Below are positions 33,036-41,927 of a stretch of DNA of 64,000 nucleotides, one piece after another. The position numbers were made by a program, and so were the translations under genes. Position 1 is the stretch's first letter; each line of letters starts with the position of its first letter. The DNA comes from Phyllobacterium endophyticum (GTDB lineage Bacteria > Pseudomonadota > Alphaproteobacteria > Rhizobiales > Rhizobiaceae): assembly GCF_003010935.1 (NCBI RefSeq), contig NZ_PGGN01000004.1:1-64000 (forward strand), read 5' to 3'. The notes beneath the pieces are model-generated. The model worked only from the letters and a program-made list of their open reading frames with translations, had not been told where the DNA came from and made no database searches.

Positions 33036-34492
33036 GAACGCATCCCGCCATAGAGAAGCAATACCGCGCCAATAGCGATCACGATCTGGCTGCGCCAATC
33101 GGAGATGATGAACACGACGGGATCGTCATGCATTTCGCCGCGGTGGGCCAGGATCCATATGCGGATATTCAGATAGAGAACAATCGGGCACAGGGGCCAG
33201 ATCATCCACGGATATGAATAAAGACTGACGACCGCGTCGCTGTTTACATACAGCGCCAGGACCAGCGCCGCAGCGAAAGCGGACGACACACCGCACTGCG
33301 CAACTACTTCGCGATCCGCCTGCCTGTATCCCCTGCCGGCAATGCGATTCTTTTCAACGAGTGCCGTGTTCTGCAATTCGACGTACCGTTTGACGAGAGC
33401 CAGGGAGAGGAAGAAGAACGACGAGAAGGCGAGAAGCCAGAAGGAACCCTCGATCTCGTTGGCCGCCGAGCCGGCGAGAATCCGGAGCGTATAAAGACCT
33501 GCCAGCGTCAGGACATCGATGAGCAGCATGCGCTTGAGCGAAAGCGAATAGGCTGTCGTCGAGATTAGATACACAAGGAGTACCGCACCGAATATCCAAT
33601 TAAGCTGTGCAGCCAGCAGACCAGCGAGTGCCAGCAGGAGAACAGCCATCTTCAAACCGAAGGAAATCGGCAATGCGCCGCTGGCAAAGGCGCGGTTCCT
33701 CTTTCGGGCATGCTGCCGATCCAGCGGCAGGTCGAACAGATCATTGACGATATAAATCGCCGAAGCCGCGAACGAAAAAGCAAAGAAGGCGATGACTGCC
33801 TCGATCACGATTTGCCATCGCATGATATCATGGTCGAGTATGGCGGGAACGAAGATCAGCGTATTCTTCATCCACTGATGCACGCGCAACATCTTGACGA
33901 AGGTCTTCAAGTCCGTCTTCGGAGCCTCGAACAACCGCGCCGAGTTGACGCGCTGCCACTTTGCCGCCGCCCTGTCGGGGGCAACCACAACAACTTCGCT
34001 GGCCGCGTCAAAAACTGGAACATCTGCCTTGCTGTTGCCCGCATAGGCGAACTTGGTGCCCGCGAAGGTTTCGAGCAGAAATTTTGTCTTCTGGGATGTG
34101 AGGTTACGGCTCTCGTCGGTCGCATAGACCGCGTCGAAAAATCCGAGATAGTCGGCAATACTCTGGGCAAACCTGTGTGCAGCCCCAGTGGCGAGCACCA
34201 AACGGCGCCCTTTCGCATGCTCTTCCCGCAAATAGGCGACGAACTCTGCGCGGTAGGGAAGTGTTGCCGGATCTACCGCGACACGAAGCGATATCTGGTG
34301 CTTGAGGCAACCCCTACCTTTCAAGGCCCAAACAGGCAGAAGAAAGATGTACAATAGATTCTTCTTGAGCAGCTGGAACGTACTTTCCCAGAGAAGATCA
34401 GTAGCTATCAGGGTACCATCGAGATCTACTACCAGATCGACAGCTTTATCGTCAGAACGAGCATCCACCACAACACATCCCTGAAGTCTCAT
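33032..34492 (-). CDS. HAD-UbiA fusion, DPPR-synthase-like polyprenyl-phosphate phosphoribosyltransferase
   Basis: 486 residues. Residues about 18-195 are a HAD phosphatase domain (LVVDLDGTLIATD, then LVLATGAA and AYAGNSKADVPVF). Residues about 200-480 are a multi-pass UbiA prenyltransferase domain with NDLFDLPLDRQHARKRNR, the N-D-x-x-D-x-x-x-D motif. The UbiA half resembles 5-phosphoribosyl-1-pyrophosphate:decaprenyl-phosphate phosphoribosyltransferase, and the HAD half could remove the phosphate, giving polyprenylphosphoryl-ribose, the substrate for DprE1. The fusion and the downstream ATGA-coupled oxidase support this path. Azorhizobium noeC, involved in arabinosyl transfer to Nod factor, is a known relative of the UbiA part. 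Confidence 0.88.
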   Translation of the reverse strand: MRLQGCVVVDARSDDKAVDLVVDLDGTLIATDLLWESTFQLLKKNLLYIFLLPVWALKGRGCLKHQISLRVAVDPATLPYRAEFVAYLREEHAKGRRLVLATGAAHRFAQSIADYLGFFDAVYATDESRNLTSQKTKFLLETFAGTKFAYAGNSKADVPVFDAASEVVVVAPDRAAAKWQRVNSARLFEAPKTDLKTFVKMLRVHQWMKNTLIFVPAILDHDIMRWQIVIEAVIAFFAFSFAASAIYIVNDLFDLPLDRQHARKRNRAFASGALPISFGLKMAVLLLALAGLLAAQLNWIFGAVLLVYLISTTAYSLSLKRMLLIDVLTLAGLYTLRILAGSAANEIEGSFWLLAFSSFFFLSLALVKRYVELQNTALVEKNRIAGRGYRQADREVVAQCGVSSAFAAALVLALYVNSDAVVSLYSYPWMIWPLCPIVLYLNIRIWILAHRGEMHDDPVVFIISDWRSQIVIAIGAVLLLYGGMRS

Positions 34493-34583
34493 ACCGGCTG
34501 AACGGCCAAGAAATATTGTCTACCAGTGGACGGCATATCGGGTAAATAGAAATGAAGCGTGAAGCACGCTCTCTACCGCATGG

Positions 34584-34606
34584 CGATAATGTGAAAAATA
34601 TTATCG
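34584..34606. promoter_or_regulatory. AT-rich inverted repeat upstream of the UbiA-HAD gene
   Basis: CGATAAT at 34584-34590 and ATTATCG at 34600-34606 form a perfect 7-base inverted repeat, 92 bases upstream of the UbiA-HAD start. It could be an operator for that run of genes. Confidence 0.35.
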
Positions 34607-34626
34607 ACAGTGAACAAAATATTAAA

Positions 34627-34655
34627 AAACCGGCCAAACAGATACTAGCCGGTTT
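34627..34655 (-). terminator. Rho-independent terminator of the small exported protein gene
   Basis: Read on the minus strand, AAACCGGC and GCCGGTTT form an 8-base stem, followed directly by a run of six T. It is 25 bases past the stop of the gene at 34680-34943. Confidence 0.85.
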
Positions 34656-34679
34656 AATAACTACGTTTGTTTATCAAGG

Positions 34680-34943
34680 TTATTTGATTGAAACCTTGCC
34701 ACCCTTGATTTCTACGGTTTCGCCGCCAGTCAGGGCTTCGCGATCGCCATTGGGAAATGTGACGAAGCAACCTCCATTGCAGAATTCGACAGTCTCACCG
34801 GGGCCAACCTGCAACTCTGTCTTGCTCGAGCCCTCTGTAACTACAATGGTCTGGGCGCTGGATTCATCATTCTTGACACTGGCAGCAAATGACGGTTGAG
34901 CAGAAATTATGGTCAATAGAGCGGCCCAAGCGAACTTGTTCAT
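34680..34943 (-). CDS. Small exported protein of unknown function
   Basis: 87 residues. A signal peptide (KFAWAALLTIISAQPSFAA) precedes a small, probably beta-rich mature domain with two cysteines four residues apart (EFCNGGCFVTF), which may form a disulfide or bind metal, and a C-terminal EIKGGKVSIK. I do not recognise the family. It has its own terminator and no same-strand partner, so it is probably a single-gene unit. Confidence 0.7.
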   Translation of the reverse strand: MNKFAWAALLTIISAQPSFAASVKNDESSAQTIVVTEGSSKTELQVGPGETVEFCNGGCFVTFPNGDREALTGGETVEIKGGKVSIK

Positions 34944-35379
34944 GTCTTCACGGTGTCACCACCGCCTCTGTTACAAAAAGCCCTTATTGGCTCTCTGTGA
35001 ATAGTTATAGCGGCATCAAGTTGAACGGCAACTGAACGGCGACCGATTTTCCGTTCACGCAAACACGAGGACGCGAAGATCTTTCCTCGGCGGCTCGAGT
35101 GACGGGCTCGCAACCCGGCTACGGCTTTAGCAGGCTAGGTCAAAAACGAGTCGGCAGAGCGATACTGCCTGACGTTATCGTCAGGGCTCGGACAATAATT
35201 CGACAGTAGCTTACTATAAGTAAGAAGATAATCAGGCTCATAAAGTATTTTTTCATGTGCGCATCAGACGTTTATGCCACCGCCAACCTTGACCAGTCGC
35301 AGCACTATCTGTTGATTGGTCGCAAACACGCACTTTCATCCCGATACGGCCAGGGTTTCGCGATCGAGACAATGAGACC
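34944..35379. other. 436-base noncoding region upstream of soxD
   Basis: No gene-like frame is seen. It contains a 7-base hairpin with a 4-base loop (CCTGACG-TTAT-CGTCAGG, 35168-35185) and should hold the promoters of the small exported protein gene and of soxDAG. The missing soxB gene is not here. Confidence 0.6.
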
Positions 35380-35655
35380 ATGATAATCAGATGCCCTTAT
35401 TGCGGTCCCCGCGATGTCATCGAATTCACTTATCAGGGCGACGCCACCCGCAGGCGTCCTGATCCCGCGTCGAGCGATCAGGATGCCTGGAATTCATACA
35501 TCTATGATCGCACCAACCCGGGCGGTTCCCATCGCGAGTTCTGGTTGCATGGTGGCGGCTGCCGTCAGCATCTCGTCATCACACGGGATATGACGACACA
35601 CGCCATTTCATCGGTCGCCTTCGCACGCAGTATCGTGGCAGGCGAAAGCTCATGA
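35380..35655 (+). CDS. soxD: Sarcosine oxidase delta subunit
   Basis: 91 residues, the usual length for SoxD. The N-terminus IIRCPYCGPRDVIEF has the zinc-binding cysteine pair, and ENPGGSHREFWLHGGGCRQ-like segments with a later Cys are typical of the subunit. SoxD is part of the heterotetrameric sarcosine oxidase, which oxidises sarcosine to glycine, giving hydrogen peroxide and methylene-THF. The stop overlaps the soxA start (ATGA). The usual upstream partner soxB is absent. Confidence 0.93.
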   Translation: MIIRCPYCGPRDVIEFTYQGDATRRRPDPASSDQDAWNSYIYDRTNPGGSHREFWLHGGGCRQHLVITRDMTTHAISSVAFARSIVAGESS

Positions 35656-38639
35656 CGAGTTCGCGGCTGTCAAAGGGCGGACGCATCGACCGTTCCAGGT
35701 CGATAAGGTTCCTGTTCGATGGCAAGGCTTATAGCGGCCACCCTGGCGACACGCTCGCCTCCGCGCTTCTGGCCAATGGCATCACGCTTTTCGGGCGTTC
35801 GTTCAAATATCACCGGCCCCGGGGTGTCTTTGCCGCAGGCAGCGACGAGCCGAACGCCCTTGTCACAGTTCTATCCGGCGACGTGCGCGAGCCGAACGTC
35901 CGGGCGACGGAACTTGAAATTTTCGACGGTTTGGTGACCCGTAGCCAGAATAGGTTTCCTTCGCTCGAACACGACTTCCTGGCGGTCAACCAGTTGGCTG
36001 GCCCACTATTCTCGGCGGGATTTTACTACAAGACCTTCATGGGACCGGCAATCGGTCCTCTGCGAGGCACACGCTTCTGGATGTTCTGCGAAAAATTTAT
36101 TCGCCGGGCAGCCGGGCTCGGCAAAGCGGGCACCTCGCCCGACCCCGAACGCTACGAGCGAATGAACGCGTTTTGCGATATCCTTGTCGTCGGTAGCGGC
36201 CCCGGCGGCCTGATTGCCGCCGAAGCGGCGGCAGCAACCGGAGCTCGCGTCATCATTGCCGAAGAGCGCCCGCTGGCCGGGGGCTCGCTTCTCGCTTCTG
36301 GTGAGATGATCGATGGCCGCAACCCGGCGGTGTGGGCCCGCGAGAAAGCCGAGGCTCTGGCCAGTCTGCCCAATGTGCGGTTTCTGACCCGTACGTCCGT
36401 ATGGGGATATTATGACGGCAATGTCCTGACGGCAGTCGAACATGTTTCCGATTACAAGCCGAACCGGACAAAGGGCCTCGCACGCCAGCGTCACTGGGTC
36501 ATTCGAACCGGCAGGGTGATTCTGGCGACGGGCGCATTCGAGCGCCCCATGGTTTTCCCTGGCAATGATCGCCCTGGCGTCATGCTCGCCGATGCCATGC
36601 GGCGCTACGCAATCGAATATGGTGTCGCGACAGGGAGTGCTGTCACCCTCTTCACCAATAATGACAGCGCTTATGACGCCGCGCGAGCTCTCTCCATTGG
36701 CGGGGTCAATGTGGTCGCCATTGTCGATGTTCGCCCCGATATATCCGGCACGTGCAGGGATATCGCAAGCGTTGCAGGTGCCGAGCTTTTGCTCGGACAC
36801 GCTGTTACAGCCACCCATGCCGGCAAGACATTGAGTTCCATCACCGTCCAGCATTTCAACGCGGAGACCGGCCGGGTTTCAGGCGCACCCCGCGAGATCA
36901 GGACTGATTCGCTTGGCGTCTCCGGCGGCTGGTCACCCGCGATCCATCTTGCCAGCCAGGCGGGCGGCAAGCCGGAGTGGGACGAAGATCTCCAGGCATT
37001 CCTGCCGCCGGAGCCCAATCAGAATTGGGTCATGACGGGTTCGGCCGCAGGCTACATGGACACGATCAGCGTGATGTCGGACGCTGCAACCAAGGGCTCG
37101 GCCAAGAGCAGGCTTGTGCTTCCGGCGGTCGAGGCGCCGATGCTGGATTCATCTCCTGCCCCGGTATTTGAAATCGAGCCGGCAATCAAATCCCAGAAGG
37201 CTTTCGTTGATTTTCAGCACGACGTCACAGCTGACGACATCCGCCTCGCCTATAGGGAGGGCTTTCACTCGGTCGAGCATCTGAAGCGTTACACCACGCT
37301 CGGCATGGCAACCGATCAGGGGAAAACATCCAATGTGCCCGGCCTTGCGATCATGGCGGATGTACGCGGCATATCGATCCCGCAAGCCGGTACCACAAGG
37401 TTTCGTCCGCCTTTCACGCCGGTATCCCTCGGCGCACTCGCTGCCGAACGCCACGGCGACCTGCGTCCGCACCGGCTGACGCCCATGCATGATTGGCATC
37501 TGGCCAACGGCGCGAAAACCTATGAAGCTGGCCTGTGGCATCGCCCGATGATTTATTCCAGCCACGGCGAAACGATCGAACAGGCATATACGCGTGAGGC
37601 CAAGGCAGTTCGCGACAGTGTCGGCATCGTGGATGTGTCGACGCTTGGCAAGATCGATATACAGGGCCCCGATGCTGCCGAATTTCTCGACCGCGTTTAC
37701 ACCAACATGTTTTCGACCCTGCCCGTAGGCAAGGCCCGATATGGTCTCATGTTGAGAGAAGACGGTATCGCGTTCGACGATGGCACAACGTGGCGCCTGG
37801 GGGAAACGCAGTTCCTCATGACGACGACCACCGCCAATGCCGGCCCTGTCATGCAGCATCTGGAATATTATCTCGATTGCGTCTGGCCGGAGTTGCGCGT
37901 GCATCTGACCTCGGTCACGGATGTCTGGGCAGGTTCCGCGGTATCTGGTCCAAAGGCTCGAGCAGTGCTGGAAGGATGCGTGACCGGCACCAAGGTCGAC
38001 AACGATACTCTTCCTTTCATGGGTATCGTCCGTGGCAAGATCGCGGATGTGCCGGTGATGATCTGCCGCTTGTCCTTTTCCGGCGAGCTTGCCTACGAGG
38101 TCTATTGCGGAGCCGGATACGGCGTTCATATCTGGGAGGCGCTGCTGGCTGCCGGCAAGCCATTCGCTATCCTCCCATATGGGCTTGAGGCGCTCGGGAC
38201 GCTGCGTATCGAAAAGGGTCACGTCACCGGCGCGGAGATTGACGGCAGAACCACGGCTCACGATCTGCATCTCGATTGGATGCTGTCGAAAAAGAAGCCC
38301 TTTATCGGCTCGGCAATGGTCCACCGGGAAGGCCTGAAGAATGAGAACCGCCTGTCCCTTGTCGGATTGATCTCGCTCGACAACCAGTCGATCAACGGCG
38401 GTAGCCACATCGTGACGGATCCCCGGCCGCGCGAGCCCGCTGATAGCTTTGGTCATGTAACCGCAGCGTGTTACTCACCGGCACTTGGCAAATATATCGC
38501 GCTGGCGCTGGTAAAGCACGGGACATCGATGATCGGCAATCGCGCCTTCGCGACTGACCTGCTCCGCGACAAACATTGCGCCGTAGAAATCGTCAGCCAT
38601 CATATGTTCGATGCAGAAGGGAGCCGGATGCATGGCTGA
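35652..38639 (+). CDS. soxA: Sarcosine oxidase alpha subunit
   Basis: 995 residues, a normal SoxA length. Residues about 18-95 form a ferredoxin-like domain (GHPGDTLASALLANGI, then GRSFKYHRPRGVFAAG), residues about 170-540 a pyridine-nucleotide-binding domain (ILVVGSGPGGLIAAEAAA), and residues about 600-990 a GcvT-type folate-binding domain (LGKIDIQGPDAAEFLDRVYT). It starts on the ATGA shared with soxD and runs 8 bases into soxG. In the complex this subunit binds NAD and THF and passes the methylene group to THF. Confidence 0.95.
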   Translation: MTSSRLSKGGRIDRSRSIRFLFDGKAYSGHPGDTLASALLANGITLFGRSFKYHRPRGVFAAGSDEPNALVTVLSGDVREPNVRATELEIFDGLVTRSQNRFPSLEHDFLAVNQLAGPLFSAGFYYKTFMGPAIGPLRGTRFWMFCEKFIRRAAGLGKAGTSPDPERYERMNAFCDILVVGSGPGGLIAAEAAAATGARVIIAEERPLAGGSLLASGEMIDGRNPAVWAREKAEALASLPNVRFLTRTSVWGYYDGNVLTAVEHVSDYKPNRTKGLARQRHWVIRTGRVILATGAFERPMVFPGNDRPGVMLADAMRRYAIEYGVATGSAVTLFTNNDSAYDAARALSIGGVNVVAIVDVRPDISGTCRDIASVAGAELLLGHAVTATHAGKTLSSITVQHFNAETGRVSGAPREIRTDSLGVSGGWSPAIHLASQAGGKPEWDEDLQAFLPPEPNQNWVMTGSAAGYMDTISVMSDAATKGSAKSRLVLPAVEAPMLDSSPAPVFEIEPAIKSQKAFVDFQHDVTADDIRLAYREGFHSVEHLKRYTTLGMATDQGKTSNVPGLAIMADVRGISIPQAGTTRFRPPFTPVSLGALAAERHGDLRPHRLTPMHDWHLANGAKTYEAGLWHRPMIYSSHGETIEQAYTREAKAVRDSVGIVDVSTLGKIDIQGPDAAEFLDRVYTNMFSTLPVGKARYGLMLREDGIAFDDGTTWRLGETQFLMTTTTANAGPVMQHLEYYLDCVWPELRVHLTSVTDVWAGSAVSGPKARAVLEGCVTGTKVDNDTLPFMGIVRGKIADVPVMICRLSFSGELAYEVYCGAGYGVHIWEALLAAGKPFAILPYGLEALGTLRIEKGHVTGAEIDGRTTAHDLHLDWMLSKKKPFIGSAMVHREGLKNENRLSLVGLISLDNQSINGGSHIVTDPRPREPADSFGHVTAACYSPALGKYIALALVKHGTSMIGNRAFATDLLRDKHCAVEIVSHHMFDAEGSRMHG

Positions 38640-39219
38640 ACCTCGATCTCCGCTCGGTAAGGCTTTCGTAGCGGGCGACCACGGGAACCATGCGGCCGGT
38701 ATTGGCGTGACATTACGTGAGCGCAAAAATCTGTCGATCATCCAGATTACAGCGTGGGCAGATTCGATACCTGCCGTGCTGACCGCCATCGGCAGCGCCA
38801 CTGGCCTTGTGCTGCAAAACAAGCCAGGTCTCGGACGGGTTGCTGGCGAAAAATCCGTCTTTGGTTTTGCGCCCGGCCGCTACTTCGTGGTGAGCGCAAC
38901 GCCCGATCTCGAAACCCGGTTGCGCTCCGCCATATCTGCCGAACTCGGGACGATGGTCGACCTCACCCATGGTCGCACAGTCATCCGTATCGGCGGACCG
39001 CGCTCCGAATGGGTAATATCGAAGCTCTTTGCTATCGACTTCTCCGAGCACGCCTTTCCTGTTGCCTACGGGCGCGCCACCCTCCACCACGATATTCATA
39101 CCAACATTCAGAGGATCGACGATGAAACGTTCGATCTTTATGTGTTTCGCACCTTCGCCCGTTCTTTCTGGCTGACATTGGGGCACGCGGCGGAAGAAGT
39201 CGGCTACCGCGTGGAATAG
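38632..39219 (+). CDS. soxG: Sarcosine oxidase gamma subunit
   Basis: 195 residues from ATG 38632, which has GGGAG nine bases upstream and lies inside the end of soxA; an ATG seven codons earlier would sit on that site. The SoxG pattern is visible in VTLRERKNLSIIQITAW and VDLTHGRTVIRIGGP, with the last part resembling GcvT beta-barrel sequence. It is the last gene of the soxDAG operon and its stop abuts the stop of the convergent guanine deaminase gene, with no spacer. Confidence 0.92.
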   Translation: MAEPRSPLGKAFVAGDHGNHAAGIGVTLRERKNLSIIQITAWADSIPAVLTAIGSATGLVLQNKPGLGRVAGEKSVFGFAPGRYFVVSATPDLETRLRSAISAELGTMVDLTHGRTVIRIGGPRSEWVISKLFAIDFSEHAFPVAYGRATLHHDIHTNIQRIDDETFDLYVFRTFARSFWLTLGHAAEEVGYRVE

Positions 39220-40530
39220 TCACTTTACCAGCGTGCTTTTCGCAGGGCGTCCCGCAACATAGACTTCTGCGATCGCCCGATCATCCCCCATGGTCTGCAT
39301 CAGCATGAGTTCTTCCACCAGCGTCTCCACCGTTTCCATGCGAATGCGCATCGCAGGCGTTGCCCGCGCGTCGAGCACGATGCAATCGGCCTCGGCACCG
39401 GCAGCGAACGACCCCACGACGCCCTCCAGCGACAAGGCCCGGGCATTTCCCAGCGTCGCCTGGTAGAACGAGCGCAACGGATGGTAGCGCTGCCCCTGGA
39501 TATTGAGGATTTTGTAGCCTTCATCCAGCGTTCGCAGCATGGAATATGAGGTACCGCCGCCAATATCCGTTGCGATCGCATTGCGAACATTCGATGCCCG
39601 GAGCCGTGCGAGATCGAACAGGCCACTGCCGATGAACAGGTTGGAAGTTGGGCAAAAAACAGCGATCGACCCGCTATTGGCGATGGTGCCGACTTCCGCA
39701 TCGCTCAAATGGATACAGTGGCCCAGCAGCGTCTTGGGTCCCAGAAGTTCATAATGTTCGTAGACTTGCGTGTAATCGCGGCTCCAGGGAAACAGTTCCG
39801 CCACGAAAGCGATTTCGGCAGGGTTCTCGCATAGGTGCGTCTGCACATGCATGTCGGAGAATTCTCGCGCCAGTGCGCCGCTCATTTCCAGTTGTTCCGG
39901 TGTCGAAGTCGGCGCGAAGCGCGGCGTGATCGCGTAGAGCTGGCGCCCCTTGCCGTGCCATTCTCCGATCAGTGCTTTACTATCGTCATAGCCGGACTGT
40001 GGCGTATCGAGCAGACCAGGCGGGGCGTTGCGGTCCATCATGACCTTGCCGGCAACCATGCGCATGTTGCGCCGGTGCGCCTCTGAAAAGAACGCGTGCA
40101 CCGATGGTCTGTGAACCGAGCAGTAGACGGACGCAGTCGTCGTCCCGTGCCTTATCAACTCGTCGAAGAATGCCGAAGCGATACGTTCCGGGTGACCTTG
40201 ATTGGAAAATTTCTGCTCCTCGACAAAGGTGTACCTGTCCAGCCATTCCAGCAAGGCACCGGCATAGGAGCCGACCACCTGCATTTGCGGAAAATGGATG
40301 TGGCAGTCGATGAAACCGGGCATGATCAGATGCGGATGATGATCAGTGACCTCGGCGCTTGCGCCCTCGCCTGCCCGCAATCGTGCGTAATCATCCATCG
40401 CCACGATCTTGCCGTCACGGATGAGCAGCCCGCCATCCTCGATATAGGTGAATGTTTCAGCGCTGGCTTCGCCGTTCAGCGGCTCGTCGCGAAAGGTCAG
40501 GATTCGGCCACGTAACAATATCTCCGTCAT
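39220..40530 (-). CDS. guaD: Guanine deaminase
   Basis: 436 residues from ATG 40530. The amidohydrolase metal site is visible: FIDCHIHFPQ (H-x-H), THLCENPAEI, GHCIHLSD and ATDIGGGTS (the zinc-binding Asp). The order and the surrounding sequence match GuaD, which converts guanine to xanthine in purine catabolism. The start overlaps the stop of the upstream puuD gene as ATGA, so guaD and puuD form one operon. It is the downstream member, facing the soxG end. Confidence 0.9.
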   Translation of the reverse strand: MTEILLRGRILTFRDEPLNGEASAETFTYIEDGGLLIRDGKIVAMDDYARLRAGEGASAEVTDHHPHLIMPGFIDCHIHFPQMQVVGSYAGALLEWLDRYTFVEEQKFSNQGHPERIASAFFDELIRHGTTTASVYCSVHRPSVHAFFSEAHRRNMRMVAGKVMMDRNAPPGLLDTPQSGYDDSKALIGEWHGKGRQLYAITPRFAPTSTPEQLEMSGALAREFSDMHVQTHLCENPAEIAFVAELFPWSRDYTQVYEHYELLGPKTLLGHCIHLSDAEVGTIANSGSIAVFCPTSNLFIGSGLFDLARLRASNVRNAIATDIGGGTSYSMLRTLDEGYKILNIQGQRYHPLRSFYQATLGNARALSLEGVVGSFAAGAEADCIVLDARATPAMRIRMETVETLVEELMLMQTMGDDRAIAEVYVAGRPAKSTLVK

Positions 40531-41756
40531 GGTATGGCACTCCCCGCTGTCGCGCCGCGATACCACGCGACGATTTGCGCGCGTTCATCATCGGTAATAT
40601 GCGTCAGGTTGCCCGGCGGCATGGCATGACTGGCCCCTGCCTGAAGGTAAATCTGGCTGGCGTTCACCGCGATCAATTCATCCGTATCGAGGCGGACGCC
40701 CTTTGGGGGCAGAACTATACCTTCCCAGGCTGGCTCCGCGGCGTGACACATCGAACACCGGCCGAGTATCGTATCGCGAACCTGCGGGAAATTTTCGGCG
40801 GTCAGAAAAGGTTCGGCTGCGCGGGAAATCTTCTCCTCGCCCGTCAGGACCTTGGGAACTGTCGAAAGCCAGATGATGATGATGAACAGAATGGTACTGG
40901 CGAGCCATGTCCAGTGCGGGTTGCCCCTCCCGGCATGCCTCGAGTTGAAATAATGCCGGATAAGCACTCCGATGATGAATATTATTGCGGCTATGAGCCA
41001 GTTGAACTCGGTCGAAGTAGCAAGCGGATAGTGGTTGGACAACATCAGGAAAATAACGGGAAGGGTCAGATAATTGTTGTGCGTTGAACGCTGCTTGGCC
41101 TGCTTGCCGAGTTTCGGATCGGGTGTTCTACCTGCGATCAGATCGGCCACGACTTTTTTCTGGTTGGGGATGATGAGTAGGAACACATTCCCGGTCATGA
41201 TGGTTGCGGTAAATGCCCCGAGATGCAACAGCGCGGCACGCCCGGTGAACAAATGCGTATAACCCCACGCCATGAACACGATCACCCCATAGAGAATCAG
41301 CATCAGCAGGGTATCATTGGACTCCAGCGGAGACCTGCAGAGAAGATCGTAGATCAGCCAGCCGATCGAAATAGAGGCAAGCGAGATCGCGATGGCCAGG
41401 GGCGTCGACATATCGAGCACGTTGCGATCGATCAGGAACAGATCGGCACTGCCGTAATAAATCACGCAGAGCAGCGCGAAACCGGACAGCCAGGTGAAGT
41501 AGGACTCCCATTTGAACCAGATGAGATGTTCCGGCATATGGGCCGGCGCGATCATATATTTCTGTATGTGATAGAAACCGCCCCCATGAACCTGCCACTC
41601 CTCGCCATTGACGCCGAGCGGAAGAGCGGCATGTCTGCGCAGTCCCAGATCGAGCGCGATGAAATAGAAGGACGAGCCGATCCAGGCTATTGCCGTGATC
41701 ACATGCAGCCAGCGCGCGGCAAAGCTTAGCCATTCCCAGAAAATCAGATAATCCAT
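40527..41756 (-). CDS. puuD: Membrane urate oxidase with C-terminal cytochrome c domain
   Basis: 409 residues with about eight transmembrane segments (WLSFAARWLHVITAIAWIGS onward) and a C-terminal soluble domain carrying a heme c motif, CSMCHAAEP (C-x-x-C-H). This is the PuuD/urate hydroxylase layout seen in Agrobacterium and other alphaproteobacteria, a membrane-bound, cytochrome-linked route from urate to 5-hydroxyisourate instead of classical uricase. It is operonic with guanine deaminase, so together they serve purine degradation. Confidence 0.93.
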   Translation of the reverse strand: MDYLIFWEWLSFAARWLHVITAIAWIGSSFYFIALDLGLRRHAALPLGVNGEEWQVHGGGFYHIQKYMIAPAHMPEHLIWFKWESYFTWLSGFALLCVIYYGSADLFLIDRNVLDMSTPLAIAISLASISIGWLIYDLLCRSPLESNDTLLMLILYGVIVFMAWGYTHLFTGRAALLHLGAFTATIMTGNVFLLIIPNQKKVVADLIAGRTPDPKLGKQAKQRSTHNNYLTLPVIFLMLSNHYPLATSTEFNWLIAAIIFIIGVLIRHYFNSRHAGRGNPHWTWLASTILFIIIIWLSTVPKVLTGEEKISRAAEPFLTAENFPQVRDTILGRCSMCHAAEPAWEGIVLPPKGVRLDTDELIAVNASQIYLQAGASHAMPPGNLTHITDDERAQIVAWYRGATAGSAIP

Positions 41757-41927
41757 CAGTGCCCCATGCGAAATTCAGCTTACACACAATGCTGATGTTG
41801 AGGAACCGATGCAACCAGCTATACCGGAGTGCGTGGAGAATCCGGCGGTATAATCGAGCGTAGAGCCGATCGATCATCCCCGCAGAGACAAACCATTTCC
41901 ATAGATCGCCTGGCCATATCCGCGGCT

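Noticed and set aside
37149-38456. 435-codon minus-strand frame antisense to soxA.
   Set aside because: Shadow frame; soxA domains occupy the plus strand throughout.
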